DNA of 64,000 nt, taken from NCBI GenBank assembly GCA_033060915.1, contig CM065380.1, forward strand, positions 49,440,001 to 49,504,000. Reading direction: 5' to 3'. Both the position numbers and the translations under genes were made by a program. Position 1 is the first letter of the stretch. The number at the start of each line of letters is the position of its first letter. Below, piece after piece: positions 47,829 to 60,439 of this stretch. This DNA comes from Euryodendron excelsum. Taxonomy: Eukaryota; Streptophyta; Magnoliopsida; Ericales; Pentaphylacaceae. Under the pieces are notes generated by a model that had not been told where the DNA came from, did not search any database, and was given only the letters and a program-made list of their open reading frames with translations.

Positions 47829-50800
47829 ATGCCGAGCAAGCGCAAGGCTTCGTCGAGCTCTTCTTCGAAAGCGGCTTCGTCGAAGAAGTCGAAGAAAACA
47901 GTGACCATTGAGGAGGACGTAACCACCGAAGAAGCAGTTTTGACCGTCGAGGCTCCCGCTGACTCTTTGGGGTCGCCTGCTTCGAAGAAGTCGAAGAAAC
48001 ACTCCGTACAAGAAGAAGAAGAAGAAGACGACAGTCGATTCATCGGTGAACCCGTTCCCGATGACGACGCTAGGCAGCGGTGGCCTCATCGTTACCGGGG
48101 GAAGGTAAACAATTTCCTCTCTCAGATCTGATCATGTATACGCCACTACGTATATGCGTGAATTATATATCTGCACAGAGATCTGTATGTATTGTAGGCG
48201 TAAATTTTGAGGCATTCGAGTTGTGTTTATAATGAATCTATTAAACTGCAGAGCAAGGGGAAGGAGATTTCTGGATCTAAGATCTCAAAACTGTAAGTTT
48301 TTTTATCTACATGATATCAAAATAGATGCATGCATATTCGCGAAGATGTGACTTTTAGTTTTAGCTTTATACCAGTTGCTACTTTCTTCTGGTTTTGATT
48401 GATTGATTTTTTTTTTTTTTTTGGTTTAAATGCGTTGACTTGGTACAGTAAGGATGATTCAGAGGAAATTATCCAAGCTAGACGCCATTACACAAGGGCC
48501 GAGGTTGATGGCCGTGTGATTTGCAACCTGGAGGATGATGCCCACGTCAAAGTATGTTTTTAAGTTCTATTTTGATTTTAACTCTTAGCAAATGTGATGC
48601 GAAATATTGACCCTTTGGACGAACTACTGAATTTGCATGTATTGTCGTTATGGCTGGTAATGTTTACAAAACCAGCTACATAAGTACATTAATCAGAACT
48701 CAAGTACAGAAGCTGTTATGACTGGTAATGTTTAATAAAGCACGGTGATATGTATGTTAATCAGATTTCAATTATAGAGCTTTCTTAAGTCACACAGGCA
48801 CAGGAAATGCATGCATTCATTTTTGTTGGATTGTTAAATATGGTTATATTGACGTTATGATTGGTAATGTTTAGATTATTTAGAAAATCGCATAAACAAT
48901 TACATTAATCAATGCTTAGTTAAAGAACTTAACTTGGTAAGAGAGAACAGAATGCATGGAATTCCATTTTTTGTTAGGCTAGTGATTATGCTTTTATTGA
49001 TAATTATGACAAGTGTATGCTTAGGAAAGCAGATAAATGGCCACATTAATCAGAGCTCAACTACAGAGCTTGATTCAGTCACACAGGCACAGGGTGCACG
49101 AGCATTTGTTTATTTCTTATTTACGCATTCCCTCTTGTTGGGTTGCTTTCAGATGGTTTAGCCTTTTCATAAAACTAATGTTATTTGTTATTAGCTTAAT
49201 TTTTTTCCAGGTTTATGTTATTAGTGATCATTTAGTGAAAAGTTTGGAGTGATATGGTTAGCAGTTATAGATATGTTTCTAATGATGGAAGTAGCTGAGC
49301 TAAATATTGCAATCCTGTCAGAACTCTAATGTTTTGTTGGGAACCTGAATTTTTGGTTAGAAAAGTAAAGAAAAAGGAAAACGAGAGGGAAAAGTGAACA
49401 AAAATAATCTTTCATTTTGTTATTTTTTCCTTCACATTTTCCTTTTCTCACTGAAAATTCGGGTTCCAAATGGAGCGTAACTATATTGTATTTTCTGCTG
49501 ATTTATGATTCCAAATTTGCCTAGTTTTATGCCTTGAGGCCTTTTCCAGGTCTTTAAATTTTTTGAACAAGTTGTCATCATTGACATGTCTCCAGATTAG
49601 AATGCAAATAATATACTTAAGCATGACTGTGCAATGCGATAACTGCTAGTGTATGATTGGCCATGTAGATCTTCCCTCACATTTATGAGTGCGTTACCAG
49701 TGGTCATCCTTGGCCTTTTGGTATTTGAGTTGACCATATAGTTGATTTTGAGATTTTTGGAACTAAAATTATGGCTATTGGGTATGCATATACCGCTAGT
49801 GAAGTCAATAATTTGATCTCCAATATATGGTTTATATGTGTTCAACTGGTTTTTTCTGTTTAGGCTGAAGAGGGACAAGAGGAATATATATGTAGGATTG
49901 TGGAAATGTTTGAGTCAACAGATGGCTCACCATATTTTACAGCTCAGTGGTATTACAGAGCAAAGGATACGGTAAGAAATTTAGAAATTCCCGGCTAGTA
50001 TTGTTTGATTTTAGATGTAACAACTTATGTTGGACTACTTACTTCTTTTCAGGTAATTAAGAGCAGTTCTAACCTTATTGATAGTAAGCGTGTGTTCTTC
50101 TCTGAAATCAAAGACGACAACCCTTTAAATTGCCTTGTTGAAAAGCTGAGAGTCATCAGACTGCCCTTAAGTGTATAAGTCAATTTGGCTCCTCAAAAAG
50201 TCCATGCATTTCTTTGTTTATCTGCATAAGTATGGTAATATTTTTGAATTTTGTAGCAGGTTGATTTATCTGCAAAGGAGGCAGCAATTTCAAGTTTTGA
50301 CTATTACTGTGATATGATGTATCTACTGCCATATTCCTCATTCATGAACTTGCCACTTGGTATTTTCTTTTCTTTTAGGAATGAAATGAGATGCTAGTTA
50401 TTTTGATACACACTTTGATGAGATTGGCTTATGGAGGAAAAGGTGACCTGATTTCTTCTGTTCAGTTCTCATAAACTATTCTATTGCAGATAATGTGGGA
50501 GCTGGAAGTGAATCAGATTCCACAATCTCAAGTGAGGCCGATATTGCAGAAGCAGTGGGTGATTTCAAGTTTGATTGTGAAGAGGTTTCGCAACTTGTAG
50601 AGCACAAGAAGACTGAAATGACACTTCTAGATCTGTATTCTGGCTGTGGAGCGATGTCAACCGGACTTTGCCTTGGAGCCAACATGTCTGGTGTTAATCT
50701 AGTAACTGTAAGTTCTAAATTAATGTTATTTAATACTTCCACACCTTGCCAGATTAAGCTGTTTTTCTATTACCTTTTGTATTGTATGTTGTTCTTTTTG

Positions 50801-53800
50801 TTAAAATGTGGATCTTTTGTATTTTCCTATCATGTTCAGTTCTTTTGCTTAAATTTTAGTTAAATCTATTTCTTTGTGTAGAAATGGGCTGTTGACCTAA
50901 ATGCATATGCATGTGAAAGCCTGAAACACAATCATCCTGAGACTGAGGTACATACCTTTGCCCTATGCTTTTATTCCCATCACTTCATTTTGTCATTAGA
51001 CAGGGATGATTCTTGACTGGTTCACATCACTATACAGGTCAGGAATGAATCGGCAGAGGATTTTTTGTCTATGTTAATGGAGTGGAAGAAGCTTTGTGTC
51101 TCCTTCTCCTTGATAGGAAGTAAGGATTCACAAGAACAAGAAGTAGATCCTATAATTGCGGAAGATGATGAAGATGATGATGGGGACAATGATGGTGATG
51201 AGCAAGAAGATGATTCTGAAGTATTTGAAGTTGACAAGATTTTAGCCATTTGTTATGGTGACCCAAAAGAGAATAAAAAGCATGGATTGTATTTTAAGGT
51301 GCTTGAAATATGGTTTAAAACCTAAGCTTATGCATTTCTACTGGAAAATATTAGGAAGAAACGATGGCATGTGCACTCTTATACTAAAAGTGCACATGGC
51401 AATGTTACATGAAGCTAATTAGATGTAATAATTAATACATGTGCATTTAATCAATCTAAAGTCCTTCAATCTAATGAACACAGTTTGTCTGTAATCATGT
51501 TAATTGGTTACTAACATAATGTTTTTGTACAATTTGTGAAAGCAAAATGCATTAAATGACTAGGTAGATGTATATATTTTTGCATGTGGAGATTTGTCAA
51601 AAGCAATGATACCTTATTGGAATTTCTTCATAATAATGAAGTTTGTCTATGTCATTGTTATTTGTTCTATGATAGCATATGCTCAACAAGAATTTAAATT
51701 AGGTCACTTCCTGTGTAGCAAGATGTTCAAAAGATAAGTTTATGAGTACGTGAATTTTTTGAAAAATGATATTTCTATTATTTGTAATTCATATAAGTTC
51801 TTAATTTTTTGGTTATCTACTTGTTCCTCATTGTCATCTATGCATACTTATTTCTTCTTTTTCAATTTTAGATTCGGTGGAAGGGTTATGGGCCAGAGGA
51901 AGACACTTGGGAGCCTATAGATGGTTTGGGGTATGCCACCAAGAACAAATAAAAGTTTTTCAATTTCCACATTGCTATTTTCCATATTTTGCCATCTTAC
52001 AGCTATTGTTTTCTCTAGTGATTGTCGAGAGCGAATAAAGAAATTTGTCATAGAGGGGTATAAATCAAAGATTCTACCTTTGCCTGTAAGTTTTCACCAT
52101 GTCAATTACTTTGCTATCCATTCATGATTTTTTCATAGTAATTCTAACATTTTAATTTTCTGTTTGAATGTCCCTAGGGTGATGTTGATGTTATTTGTGG
52201 GGGACCCCCATGTCAAGGCATAAGTGGATTCAACCGCTTTAGAAACAAAGAGAATCCCTTAGAAGATCCCAAAAATAAACAACTTGCTGTTTTCATGGAT
52301 ATTGTAGATTATTTAAAGCCAAGATTTGTATTAATGGAAAATGTCGTTGACATTGTAAAGTTTGCTAGTGGATTTCTAGGAAGATATGCTTTAGGTCGTC
52401 TTGTTGGGATGAACTATCAAGCACGGTTGGGCATGATGGCAGCCGGTGCCTATGGACTCCCCCAATTTCGCATGCGTGTCTTCTTGTGGGGTGCACGTCC
52501 TACAGAGGTGATTTTCATAGGACACTAAATTGGTTTGTTCTTTGCTCTTATTTTGCGCTTTTACACGAACTGAATATTTGTTTCCATATGCAGAAGTTGC
52601 CTCAGTATGCATTACCCACACACAATCTTGTTGTGAGGGGTGTTATTCCTACTGAATTTGAGGTAGGTTATGTTACATGTAAGTTTTTCTTGTTATTTGG
52701 TGATATTTGTTATTGACTTCACAAGATATGTTCCTTTGTCAAATGTAGTCAAACACTGTTGCTTACAATGAAGGACGAGAAGTTGAACTAGAGAAGGAGC
52801 TTTTGCTTCAAGATGCAATTTCTGATCTCCCTCCAGTACGCAAACTTCCCTATTACTATTACTTGTTTTATCTGCTCTCTTGATTTGGAACATGTTGTGT
52901 AGTTAAAGTTTTAATTTGCATTGAAGGTTGAAAATGACGAGGGAAGAGATGAAATGTCATATGGGAGTGAGCCGCAGACAGAATTTCAGCAGTTCATTAG
53001 ACTAAGGAAGGATGGTGAGGTCATCAAAACTTTTGGTCAAATTATATTTATGAAAATAACTTCAATAGTAGCATTATTGTTCTTGACAATATGAATGCTG
53101 AGATCAATTGTGGAAGTTATGAAGAGCAGTTCTTATCAGTTTCCCTTTTGCGTTGAATGTTATTAATCTAGTTTGCAAGTAGTGTATATGTATTGAAAGG
53201 TGTTCTTATGGACATCCTTTTTGGGTTTAGCCCAGTGAAAAGGTCTCTGTACTTGGGTTGCTAGTTGCTTATACTATAGTACTCAACGACTTCTATTTAA
53301 AGGTAATATTACATGATAAAGAATAAAGGGAAGGGAAAGATAAAAGGAAAGAATGAGTATAGTGAAGAGAAGTGAGAAGAGGAGAAATGTGTGTGAGAAA
53401 GTATATTCCAAAATGCTTCATAGTGATTAAGTCTCATAACCCTTGCAACATGCCAGTTAAACAGCCTTTGTTATAGTAATGTACTCAATTATCTAAGAAG
53501 CACAGATAGATACATGGAACACAGATATAACACAACACAAAAAGACTTGACATGCAATTTTTAAAAAATTTGGACACAAACTTAGTGGGGACATGGCTAT
53601 ATATATGTACATGGAAATGAGAATAGAATATTAACTTTTTACATAAAATGGAAATTGCTGATTATTATACAAAAATGTTAACAATAAACTTATTTCCTAG
53701 GTTTACATGTTAGAATTGCAAAGGAATTAAAAGTCCTAATGTTTTACTTTTAGAAGTCTCAGGCATAGTTGTAAATATAGTACTTGCCAATGTATCGTTG

Positions 53801-56800
53801 TTGTCGTTGGTATGGTATATACTGGTATAAGTGTATTATATACTTAGAATATATATTTAGTCACATAAGCATAGTATAAATGTGTTATTCAACCAAGTAC
53901 ATGTTTAATTATATTTAAAGACATTGATAGTCTACTATATGTTTAACACAAGTCTTAATAGAAATTAATCATCAAATACAAAAAAATAAATTTTTAGAAT
54001 AAACTACACAAAATCCAATACCATTAGATAAATCTAGTATTGGCCGGTATTGCCTGGTACTTCTAGTATCAACCAGAATTCATTGGTACTTCTAGTATCA
54101 ACCAGAATTCGTTGGTATTTTGACCGGCATAGAGCCCAACCTTATCTGTACAATTTTATAACGGGTACAGTACGTGGTGCCGGTATGGTACCGTACAGTA
54201 TTGATAACTATAGTCTCAAGTACTTATAAACAAATTAAAAGTTTGAATTTGTACGTGCTTAGGCTTTGAAATATTAAAAAAATCAATGTAAGAATTGATA
54301 TCTATGGCTCCATCCTTTCATACTTGTTTAATCTCTGACCTTTATTTTATTTTCTTCAAACTTTTGCCAAGACCTTATATAAGCATGGCTTTCCTATTTT
54401 TTCCCAAAAGGTAATAAAGAAATATGAAAATGTTAGAGAAATATTAAGAAAATATTAGGACAGGTTTGGAGTCTTTGGATGTGTGGCTGACTTTTGCTAG
54501 CATATGTTCGACAAGTGTTGGTTGAAAAATGGACTTAACTTTCCTTTTGTAATTGTAATGTCTTATCCAAGCTTAAATTCTCGTTCTTGTGTTAATTGAT
54601 TTATCAACATCTCTTGTAGAAGGCTGATGTTAAATTGAATTCCAAGATAGAAGTTTTCCAATTCGCTTATTTGTGCTTTCAGCAGGGTGAAATTCTCAAT
54701 GCCTATATGTTTTGCCATGAGTTTAAACGTTGGAGATCATAATGCTTGGCTTTAACAGCAATGTTCTTGTTATAGTACACGAATGTACATGCAATTTTTG
54801 TTTTAAGAATATCATATTCTAACAAAAGGTTCATGTGCAGTTCAGTGGACTTTTAATTATTTATCTTGGTATCCCTATGATTTAGTTAGTCATAAGTTGT
54901 GTTCGTTAGTAACTGAAAAACCAGTTGTATTTTTAAACATATTTTCAGATAAGGTTTAATGAGCCTCTCTTCTAACATCATGTTAATTCTTCTAAACGAA
55001 GGAGACTTTTGGTATTTCAAATCAGCATGTTTTGCTTCTGTAGATTAGCTAAGAAAATTTTGTATTTTTAATTTTTCTTTCTGTCGTATGCTTCTATTCA
55101 TGTTGATCTTTTTATGTTATATAGAGTTGTTGAGTTCTTCACCATTGAGGTCAGAAATGTCAGATCATGTTCTCTTTGATCATCGTCCTCTTCAATTGAA
55201 TGATGATGATTACCAACGTGTCTGTCACATTCCAAAGAAAAAGGTATGCCAATTATGACTCATGTTACCTGGTGATAAGTAATATACCAGAAAGATATGA
55301 AACCTCTGAATTTGTCCTTATTTATGGCTTCATTTCTTTTTCTGGTCTCAGGGTGCAAACTTTAGGGATTTAAAGGGAGTTAGGGTTCGTGGTGATAACA
55401 AAGTTGAATGGGACCCAGATGTAGAAAGGGTGTATCTGCCTTCTGGAAAGCCTTTGGTAAGCATGTTATGTTTTTTGTTGTCATTATCTTTTCTGCAGGC
55501 TGCTGCCTGGATCTGATTGTGTAGCTTGTATAAATAGGTCCCTGATTATGCAATGAGTTTTGTCGGAGGGTCTTCATCTAAGTAAGGGCTGTCTTTTATT
55601 TTCAAACATGGGTTAACTGTTACTTTTCTTTCATGAATGCTCATTGTGTGAAATTTTTTAGACCATTTGGCCGGTTATGGTGGGATGAAACAGTGCCCAC
55701 AGTAGTTACTAGGGCAGAGCCTCACAATCAGGTGGCTTTCTCCTTTGATATATATTTTTTAAGGCATATAAATATGTAAGTTTGCTTGTACTTATTCACG
55801 TATAACACCATATCTTGGATATATTTGCAGACAATATTGCATCCTCTACAAGACAGAGTCCTCACAATTCGTGAAAATGCGAGACTACAAGGTTTTCCAG
55901 ACTACTATAGACTCTTTGGCCCAATTAAAGAAAGGTAACTATTCCTTGTTACTTGGACTTTTTTAAATTTGTGAAATGTTTGCGTCAGACACTCGATACT
56001 CGGATAAGGGTATGAGATATATGTTTGATATAGCTAGTTGGACATGCATTCAAAAAGTATGTACAAGTAGTTGAGTTTACTATCAGTTTATATGTATAAA
56101 ACTTTTATTTTATGCATAAAATGTTATGTTTTAGTTTGTAAATGCCTTTTTGCCTTCAATAAATAAATAAATAAAAGTATTTAAAAAAATGAAATTTAGT
56201 TGTGTTTGAGTGTCTTTGGACGCAAGAATTAGATGAATTTGATGTCTAGCTACATATTTACATCCGACACCCGTACTTGAGTCTAGGTAACATAAAATTT
56301 ATTATTGATGGCTAATGAATCTAATTGCCAACATCTAGCAACATGTTGTTGGCATGTCTATTGAAGGTGTTTATATATGCTCCCTTGACTCAAATTCTCA
56401 ATCGAGTTTTTTTTTTTCCCATTCTAGTTGCATGATTTGTTTTATATTTGTCATTTTGGCATTGTAACAAGGTTGTACACAACTATGTTGCATGAATTCA
56501 AGTATGGGTGGTGGGTGTGGGTATGAGTTTAAATATCAAATTTTTTCTAATTTTCATGTCTATGTACAAAATATTTTTTAATATATTTTATTTTCAAAGA
56601 TAAGAGTGTTTGGAAAGTTCTATATAAATGAGAGTTATGTATATGATAAACTTGAATTACGAAATATTTTTATGAGGTAAATGTTTAATAATACTTGTCA
56701 GACACATTCACACCAATAACTTTACCCAAGTGAGCCCAAAAGTGGAGTATGGGTAGTTCATACATTTTAGAATAGGCATGTGCAATATGTCTTTGTAGTT

Positions 56801-57244
56801 TGTTGGTTATCATTTGTTGCTTCATAATTGCAATGCAATATCTTTACATGAAGATGGATCCAATTGACGTGCCCGCCCCCCGCCCCCCCTTTTATTTTTT
56901 ATTTTTTTGGATGAACATATTGAATCCAAAGTCATTGTGTTTTACATTTCAAGATGTGAGTCATGTTTGTAGAGTTTGGATTAAAAGCATTGATGACCCT
57001 TGAATTATGGTTTAAGCTAAATTTTTTGCACCTGAACTTTTATCATCTTTGGGGCTGCTCTAGGTACATCCAAGTTGGGAATGCAGTTGCTGTTCCAGTT
57101 GCTCGGGCCTTGGGGTATGCGCTAGGGTTGGCGTTTCAGGGTTCATGTGGTGAAGAACCTTTGTTTACTTTGCCCAAGAAATTCCCCAACATCCAAGAAC
57201 TCATTTCTCCTGCAATAGATGATGATGTTTACTTGTTGAATTGA
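47829..57244 (+). CDS. CMT3: CMT3-type chromomethylase (CHG DNA methyltransferase)
   Basis: Complete 21-exon gene, 871 residues: 47829-48104, 48252-48292, 48449-48551, 49864-49971, 50053-50172, 50260-50359, 50490-50707, 50882-50947, 51038-51298, 51872-51930, 52019-52085, 52178-52507, 52594-52662, 52749-52835, 52927-53014, 55125-55243, 55352-55456, 55538-55581, 55662-55731, 55831-55934 and 57064-57244. A Ser/Lys/Glu-rich tail (1-92) precedes a BAH domain (about 105-230). Methyltransferase motif I is LLDLYSGCG (295-303). A chromodomain (407-465) sits between motifs I and IV, with a likely aromatic cage F407, W434, Y437. PPCQ carries the catalytic C485; ENV is at 527-529, QFRMR at 569-573 and QVGNAVAVP at 815-823. 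CMT3 reads H3K9me2 and methylates CHG sites, silencing transposons. Arabidopsis CMT3 has 839 residues. An acidic run (386-405) precedes the chromodomain. Confidence 0.95.
48648..49110 (+). repeat. Decayed tandem repeats in CMT3 intron 3
   Basis: Three to four diverged copies share TTATGrCTGGTAATGTTTA, ACATTAATCAGAnCTCAA and TACAGAGCTT. Two also share AGTCACACAGGCACAGG (48788 and 49076). Copy spacing is roughly 80-150 bases, with insertions. It is non-coding. Confidence 0.6.
53755..54220. mobile_element. MULE-like MITE in CMT3 intron 15
   Basis: The element spans about 53764-54211. Left end ATAGTTGTAAATATAGTA; right end read inward ATAGTTATCAATACTGTA. Flanking 9-mers AGTCTCAGG (53755-53763) and AGTCTCAAG (54212-54220) agree at 8 of 9 positions, and nine bp is the Mutator length. 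Inside, a 29-base tandem duplication (TGGTACTTCTAGTATCAACC) lies at 54055-54112. The intron (53015-55124) is the longest of CMT3. Confidence 0.62.
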
Positions 57245-57690
57245 GTGCTTTAGTGATATTTATTTAGTTTCTATCAACTATTTTTCCCAAAATAAGAACC
57301 GTAGTACCAAATACATTATTTAGTTGTGATTCTGATGTATGCTATTTTCATTTATCAACTTTATCTCATATTAACGTTACTCTCCTCTATGGTTTTTTGT
57401 CACCCTATCTAGGTTTTATTTTTTACTTTATTTTGTCACAAGGATGGTTTAAAACTTAATTTTGCATTGCGTTGAATTAAGTTTAAAATTAACTTTGTAG
57501 CAGGCATTAATTCCATATACTGTCCTTGTTAGGGAAACAATTGAATAAAACCAGGGAATAAACCTTTTCGAAGAATTGCCTATTGTATCAGCAGTTAGAC
57601 TTTGGCAGACTTTATTAGGGGCCTCGTTTAGGACTACATGGAGCTTGTCCTCTCCAAATATGTTTGATTGTGCAATTGCATGTTTCCAGT
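57245..57690. other. CMT3 3' UTR and flank
   Basis: Sequence directly after the CMT3 stop is AT-rich and non-coding, as expected for a 3' UTR. A polyadenylation site was not assigned. Confidence 0.4.
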
Positions 57691-58630
57691 AGGAACCTTA
57701 AATCTTTGGCCAGAGATCTATGTGAAACCTTGCCTGGATCCCTTTTGGATTGTAATTACTGTTCTTCAGAGTTGGTATCAATTTCCACACGATGTGTTCC
57801 TTGATTATTAGGTCCCTATACTTCCTTGTTTGGAGAATGATTGTTAGTCCTTGATAAATGCCATGATCCTTTCTCATCTTTGAAAAGGCCACCATACCTG
57901 GTAGGGTTAGGATTGCCCTTAGAGCTGCCATTAGTGTTGAGCTTTATACTTCATGGAAACTCAAGGAATTATATAACCAAGGGATTCAAGAGGCATGAAG
58001 GCCCCAGATTTCTTTGAAGTAATTCCCTTTAGAGTGCTTTGAATATTAGAATCCATGTTATCGAACACTTCTCTGTTTGTCTGTCCAAGTATGCCAAAAT
58101 GTAGCAATAAAGATGATTCTTCAATCCATAATTAAACATGAGCTTTATTTATTTTTTGTCTTCCAAGTTCTATCTTCAGCCATTCAAAGAAAGGCCTTCT
58201 ATCCTCTCTACTTAGCCATTAATAACCCCTTAAACTTTTGAGTTTAGTTTTAAATATATTGTTAGTGTAGTGTTTGCTTTTTTACACAAGCGGGTATTAA
58301 AATACGACATGTATTTATGAGCATTGCTTTTTATTTTTATTTTTTATGTTGTATTTAAAATTTAAAAGACTACTTATATCAAAAGTAAACTCTAAACTTT
58401 TCCGGACTTACCTAGCTTCAAGGCATGCCTTAAAGAGATGATCCATATTCTCAGTATGACCTAAAGCTACTTAGCTTTGAGAATTGTGATCCACAAGGAG
58501 TCCTCATTGGTAACAAGGTTCCATCCCAGCTTGGCCAGCAAAGCCATATATAGATCTCTAGCTTTTCTGAAATCAAACCTCCTTGATGCTTGCTTTTACA
58601 AACTTGGTCCCAATTGACAAGGTGGAATAG
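57690..58630 (-). pseudogene. LINE remnant with RNase H domain
   Basis: Reading leftward, the higher-coordinate part gives FQKARDLYMALLAKLGWNLV and TNEDSLWITILKAK, the segment before the zinc-binding region in plant L1-type LINEs. The lower part gives NTNGSSKGNPNPTRYGGLFK followed by DEKGSWHL, then in another frame IYQGLTIILQT, the RNase H (RVT_3) domain. Several frameshifts and stops and the lack of the zinc-binding middle show it is dead. It faces CMT3 tail to tail. Confidence 0.75.
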
Positions 58631-59779
58631 AAGTGGGCTTCTGAATTATTACAATACTAATATTGATGATACATTTGGGAATGTACTTTACATGAGTTGG
58701 AAACAGCAAAGAAAATTAGGAGAAATTGGATGACATTCTATAGAGATTACTTCAAAACATTATGGAAGACTTTGAATTTTTACCTTCAAGTTTCAATTAA
58801 GCATCCAATAGTTGTTTTGTGTAGATGTCTATTAAAGTAAGTAAGTTTTCAAGAAGTTTTTTGATAATATTTTCTTTTGGTTTTTAAAAGTTTATTGCTA
58901 GGATTCATATTAAATTTTCATGTGATTTTTGTCACTCCCATGAGTTTAGAAGTACCTAGATTAACCTTGATACATGAGGTGTGTGGACTAGTTCTATATT
59001 TAGCATTTACCTTATAGGGATGGGTTCAAAAGGAGCGCATTGCCTTTGAGAGGTTCCTCATTAGCAAAAAAAGGAAAAAAGATTGATCGTTCGTTGTTTT
59101 CTTACTTTATGTTTCTAATATATATTTTTGGCATCGTTTTTCAATTTTATTTGTTGTTTCCACTTGCTATTCTAGTAATCTCTGTTCTATATTCACTTTC
59201 CCAAAAAAAAAAAAAAAATTGTTCTATGATTACTGAAGTGACCAATCTTTGTTTTTTTTTTTTTTTGAAAAATTGGTGGAAAAGGACAACGAAATTTCAG
59301 TAGAACATATTCATGGAGTAATTTCCACATTTTGTTGTTTATAGGAAATATTAAGAATAAATGTATTATCACTAAACAGAAAATGCCCCAGATGGCCTTT
59401 CCAAGTCATTTAAAATATTGTCGTTGTATTTGTCATTATTAATACAACTGCTAAGTAAAGGCATTTGTTAAGCTTATTTTGCGTACTCGATATCAATTGT
59501 CAATTAGATATGATGATTGTTTGATTTATAAACTCTTATTAGCTTTATATTATATTGGTTGGCGTATGAGGTGGATGTAGCATCTTTGACAATGCATTTT
59601 AGTGTCTTTGCTCAAATCTCATTTTCTCTATGTTGTATTATGTAACTTGGCTTCGGATCCTTTTTCATTCCATCAATCGAAGAACTGAACGAGACTATTA
59701 CTAAAATTACGTTATTGTACATTGAAATTCGGTTTTTATGCAATAGTAAGCTCTTTTATTTTTAAGGAAGTCTTAAGTA
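58631..59779. other. Intergenic, nothing recognised
   Basis: AT-rich sequence with two long A or T runs near 59203-59217 and 59252-59266. I see no gene, RNA or transposon end. Confidence 0.4.
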
Positions 59780-60439
59780 CTAGTTGACAAGGGCATAGGT
59801 AGGTTGGAGGTTCCTTGAGTTATAGCCTAGAGGAACCCAACACAACTCCCATTTTTAATGTTTAATATTTTTTGATATTTAAGTTTAGCCCACTCCATCT
59901 GTTTTCGATGATCAACTCAACACTTTTTTATTATACCCCAATTACCTAATGCAACTCACTTTAATCTTAATTCTTAACTCAATAAAATTAAATTAATTAC
60001 TGAACCATTAAAAAAATGTCCTAAGAGAGAGGTAGAGATGCTAATTTTTTTTATTTCTGTATTTATATTTTGAAGTCCACAGCTACTTGAAGGAGAAAGT
60101 CATTCCTAATCCAAAAGAAAAAAAACAAAGAAAACGACGACTGACTGAAAATGAAAAAGTGCATGCTGGAAGTTGTCTTTACATTTTTCAAGTAAAGTAA
60201 GTGCGAAACCTATCTTTTGTTTATAAATTTAACGTATGTTTGAATGGGTGATTATTTTTTTTTATCAACATAAATTTTTTATGGTTAAAGATAAACAATG
60301 GGGCATAAAGGGATAAGATTAGTAAGATATTAAGTGTAACAATTGAGAGTTTAACTTTCTAATCTTCCTTGGACCGAAATAATTTATTTTGACATAGCCC
60401 AGGACAAATAAATATCCTAGCTCTGCCCTTGCTAGTTGA
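59780..60439. mobile_element. hAT-type MITE with perfect 8-bp TSD
   Basis: The element spans 59788-60431 (644 bp). Left end CAAGGGCATAGGTAGG; right end read inward CAAGGGCAGAGCTAGG (two differences in 16). CTAGTTGA flanks both sides exactly (59780-59787 and 60432-60439). The terminal GGGCAGAGyTAGG matches the larger hAT relic at 26186-27482, so the two probably belong to one family. It has no coding sequence. Confidence 0.88.

Noticed and set aside
47576..48089. Several overlapping frames on both strands around the CMT3 start
   Set aside because: They are shadows of CMT3 exon 1; only the frame from 47829 splices in phase to the BAH domain.
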